Shown here: piece after piece, positions 62,122 through 64,000 of the stretch
Position numbering within the stretch: position 1 is the stretch's first letter
Layout of the letters: every line of letters starts with the position of its first letter
From: Rossellomorea aquimaris
Lineage (GTDB): Bacteria > Bacillota > Bacilli > Bacillales > Bacillaceae_B
Assembly (NCBI RefSeq): GCF_020172085.1
Contig: NZ_JAIVAT010000008.1
Location: forward strand, 124,001-188,000
DNA: 64,000 nucleotides
Direction of reading: 5' to 3'
Notes under the pieces: model-generated
What the model was told of the DNA's origin: nothing
Databases searched by the model: none
What the model saw: only the letters and a program-made list of their open reading frames with translations
Position numbers and translations under genes: made by a program

Positions 62122-62496
62122 CTATTTATTAGTTTTGAAACTGCTGAAAAAATAATCTATCATAATGACAATATAGGTCGTCATTAATCCCATAATAAGA
62201 CTTAGGAGATGAAATGTTTCTGGAAATCGTGTGGCAATGATGACTCCAAGGGCGGCTGCGGCCATACGGGAAGTGGTTCCAAGTGATCTCACTTTTTGCC
62301 CGGCTACCACGGCGTCCCCGAACTTCGAGACCCGCTTGGTCATGCCCCAGTGCATAAAGAGACTAAGAGCAGTCCCTAACATTAACCCTAAGAATACTGA
62401 TTTGTGGCTGGTGAATCCCCAACCCAGGACGTAAATAGAGAGCACGTACAATATGTATTTCCGCTGTCTATTAAACATTTGATGGAGTTCCGGCAT
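62122..62496 (-). CDS. atpI: ATP synthase subunit I
   Basis: A 124-residue protein with four membrane helices that in other bacteria assists c-ring assembly and Mg supply. VFLGLMLGTALSLFMHWGMTKR is typical. Situated between atpZ and atpB as in bacilli. Confidence 0.9.
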   Translation of the reverse strand: MPELHQMFNRQRKYILYVLSIYVLGWGFTSHKSVFLGLMLGTALSLFMHWGMTKRVSKFGDAVVAGQKVRSLGTTSRMAAAALGVIIATRFPETFHLLSLIMGLMTTYIVIMIDYFFSSFKTNK

Positions 62497-62502
62497 ATCT
62501 TA

Positions 62503-62724
62503 TTATTCTCCTAAGAAGAAATGTCGTACTGTTCGAAGCATCGCATAAATTCCTGCGGCGAGACCGAGGAGTAATCCGATGATTAAAAAGAGTGGTGCTG
62601 AATCAACCTGCTGATCAATCCATCTTCCCAGGAAAATCCCTACTAAGATAGACCCAACAAGCTGTGCCAAAATGGCCGAATAAATGGCCATTGCTTTATA
62701 TGGGCTTTCGTTTTTTTGACCCAT
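62503..62724 (-). CDS. atpZ: AtpZ/AtpI-family protein
   Basis: A 73-residue protein with two membrane helices (about 11-34 and 42-64): ILVGIFLGRWIDQQVDSAPL and IIGLLLGLAAGIYAMLR are the AtpZ signature. In Bacillus it forms a Mg/Ca transport complex with AtpI. ATG 62724 is likely; the frame is open to 62739 and the ribosome site (GGGATGGG) is weak. First gene of the atp operon. Confidence 0.85.
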   Translation of the reverse strand: MGQKNESPYKAMAIYSAILAQLVGSILVGIFLGRWIDQQVDSAPLFLIIGLLLGLAAGIYAMLRTVRHFFLGE

Positions 62725-62944
62725 TTCAACCCATCCCATTCAAACGAAATTTGAACACGAGGCAAGCGTTTCAGACATGATGCAAAACCGATTGCATAAG
62801 GGTTTTCCCATTGTGAAAACCTTATCATTTTACATCCTTTGTAAGCATACAATAGGGCTTTATCTATGTCAATGCGTTCAAGTTAAAAAGTTCACAACCT
62901 ATCCACGTGTTTCCAAATTGTTCACATTTTCAACACATTTACAG

Positions 62945-63270
62945 AAAAGCGGAGGGGGTTGGTCAGAGGCGACAAGCATAAGACGAATCCGCCTAAAAGG
63001 CGTTCTTTGCCTTTTAGGCGGATTTGGCTTATGTTCTCGAGCCTCTACCCGCCGGAGCTGGACATCGCGAAAAGCGGAGGGGGCTTGCTCTGGGGCGACA
63101 AGCATAAGGCGAGTCGACCTGAAAGGCGTTCTTTGCCTTTTTGGTCGGCTTGACTTATGACCTCGAGCCCCAAGCCCCCGGAGCTGGACATCGCGAAAAG
63201 CGGAGGCGACTGGTCAGGCCCGACAAGCACAGGATGGAATGCCAGGAAAGGCATTTTGCCTTTTGGTCTA
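62945..63270. repeat. Three tandem imperfect copies of a ~125-bp palindromic repeat
   Basis: Copies begin with AAAAGCGGAGG at 62945, 63070 and 63196 (125 and 126 bp apart). Each contains GACAAGCA(T/C)A and a central hairpin, for example CCGCCTAAAAGGCG / TTTTAGGCGG in copy 1. The first two end with CCGGAGCTGGACATCGCG; the third decays after about 75 bp. Short minus- and plus-strand open frames here are by-products of the repeat. The region lies in the atp-upp gap. Confidence 0.9.
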
Positions 63271-63453
63271 TTCAATCTTAATAACCTCAAACTCAAAATA
63301 CGGAGCTACATGTCCACCTCAGACGAACATCCCGTATCCTCCAAATATATTAACAAATTCATAGTTCCCTACTTTACATGCCCCTCCATTATATAGAAGA
63401 TTCCCTTATTGAGTAACCCTTGAATTTAATGTAAATACTTCCAACTAATTTTA

Positions 63454-63487
63454 AAAGCCGAATTATCACTGAGGATAATCCGGCTTT
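63454..63487 (-). terminator. Terminator of upp
   Basis: AAAGCCGAATTATC / GATAATCCGGCTTT stem, 14 bp with one mismatch, followed on the minus strand by TAAAATTAG. Confidence 0.85.
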
Positions 63488-63501
63488 CTTAGTCTCGTAC
63501 A

Positions 63502-64000
63502 TTATTTCGTTCCGTACAAACGATCTCCCGCGTCCCCTAGACCAGGAACGATGTAGCCTTTTTCATTCAGCTTCTCGTCAAGAGCGGCGATGAAGATATC
63601 AACATCAGGATGCGCTTCCTTGATGGCATCTACACCTTCCGGACATGCGACTAAGCACATGAACTTGATGTTGACGGCACCGCGCTTCTTCAATGAGTTG
63701 ATGGCTTCAACAGCAGATCCACCTGTTGCAAGCATCGGGTCGACCAGGATGAAGTCACGCTCTTCCACATCACTTGGAAGCTTTACGTAATATTCAATCG
63801 GTTTAAGAGTCTCAGGATCACGATATAACCCAACATGTCCCACTTTCGCTGCCGGGATCAATTTAAGGATTCCATCAACCATCCCAAGACCGGCACGTAA
63901 AATAGGAACAATCCCTAACTTTTTCCCTGCAAGGGTTTTCGCTTTCGCCTTGCTTACCGGCGTTTCTACATCAATGTCCTCCAATGGCAGATCACGCGTA
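63502..64000 (-). CDS. upp: Uracil phosphoribosyltransferase (5' end outside the window)
   Basis: The C-terminal 166 or so residues of Upp, which salvages uracil to UMP with PRPP. The PRPP-binding loop [14 protein letters not shown] and the uracil-binding end [16 protein letters not shown] are present; [16 protein letters not shown] precedes. About 40 N-terminal residues lie beyond base 64000. As in B. subtilis it is upstream of the atp operon. Confidence 0.97.
   Translation of the reverse strand, partial: TRDLPLEDIDVETPVSKAKAKTLAGKKLGIVPILRAGLGMVDGILKLIPAAKVGHVGLYRDPETLKPIEYYVKLPSDVEERDFILVDPMLATGGSAVEAINSLKKRGAVNIKFMCLVACPEGVDAIKEAHPDVDIFIAALDEKLNEKGYIVPGLGDAGDRLYGTK

Noticed and set aside
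62959-63396. Several short open frames on both strands between atp and upp
   Set aside because: They lie inside the triple hairpin repeat and are explained by its composition; no ribosome sites.

Overview
The window looks like a chromosome segment of a low- to mid-GC, endospore-forming member of the Bacillaceae (Bacillus sensu lato). The evidence is spoIIID, spoIIQ, spoIID and cotB-like genes, sinR/sinI, mbl-flhO-flhP, and a gene order from upp/atp through murA, spoIID, spoIIQ, spoIIID, mbl, fabZ, ywpF and ssb that I recall from the Bacillus subtilis ywm/ywp region. The species cannot be settled from sequence alone. No rRNA, tRNA or CRISPR array was seen.

Layout. 1-7.2 kb (minus strand) is an exopolysaccharide/capsule operon: chain-length regulator, tyrosine kinase, PHP phosphatase, a probable EAR antitermination RNA, UDP-sugar dehydratase, galU, an initiating sugar transferase and an SDR epimerase. 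It runs off the left edge. 7.4-14 kb is an envelope island: SGNH hydrolase, a 4xLysM-NlpC/P60 endopeptidase, two CWB2 cell-wall-binding proteins (one with a CAP domain) and an LCP ligase. 14.2-17.3 kb holds a PlcR/NprR-type regulator divergent from a secreted precursor carrying three copies of DPLPPVY. This is the best candidate in the window for an undescribed signalling system. 17.4-23.5 kb is the histidine-utilisation operon hutPHUIG with a HutP-type attenuator. 23.7-36 kb is accessory: a REP-associated tyrosine transposase (RAYT), an XRE regulator, a YknW/YknX-like pair without its ABC transporter, an alkaline phosphatase and a SWIM/SNF2 gene pair.

36-55.5 kb is core: ssb, ywpF, convergent sinR and sinI, fabZ, an EpuA-like gene, flhP, flhO, mbl, spoIIID, an acetate-type Na+ symporter with its small subunit, spoIIQ, a vanZ-like gene, spoIID, murA, ywmB, ywzB and two CotB-like coat genes. 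55.5-63 kb is the complete F1Fo ATP synthase operon (atpZIBEFHAGDC). A three-unit palindromic repeat separates it from a 5'-truncated upp at the right edge.

Three kinds of non-coding structure stand out. (1) An 11-mer, GGGACGGACCT, occurs 19 times exactly plus several near copies. It lies in intergenic inverted pairs, at stop codons and inside six genes. About 0.03 copies would be expected by chance, and a RAYT gene sits beside one inverted pair. (2) Four intergenic arrays of short cores repeat every 20-21 bp (two DNA turns), each with a different core, and a fifth has a 25-bp period. (3) A triple repeat of about 125 bp lies between atp and upp.

How the genes fit together: SinR/SinI probably controls the exopolysaccharide operon at the left end, and the YwqD/YwqE kinase-phosphatase pair tunes polymer export and UDP-sugar enzymes. 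The RNPP-type regulator with its repeated peptide would add a cell-density input. spoIIID, spoIIQ, spoIID and the coat genes form the sporulation block.
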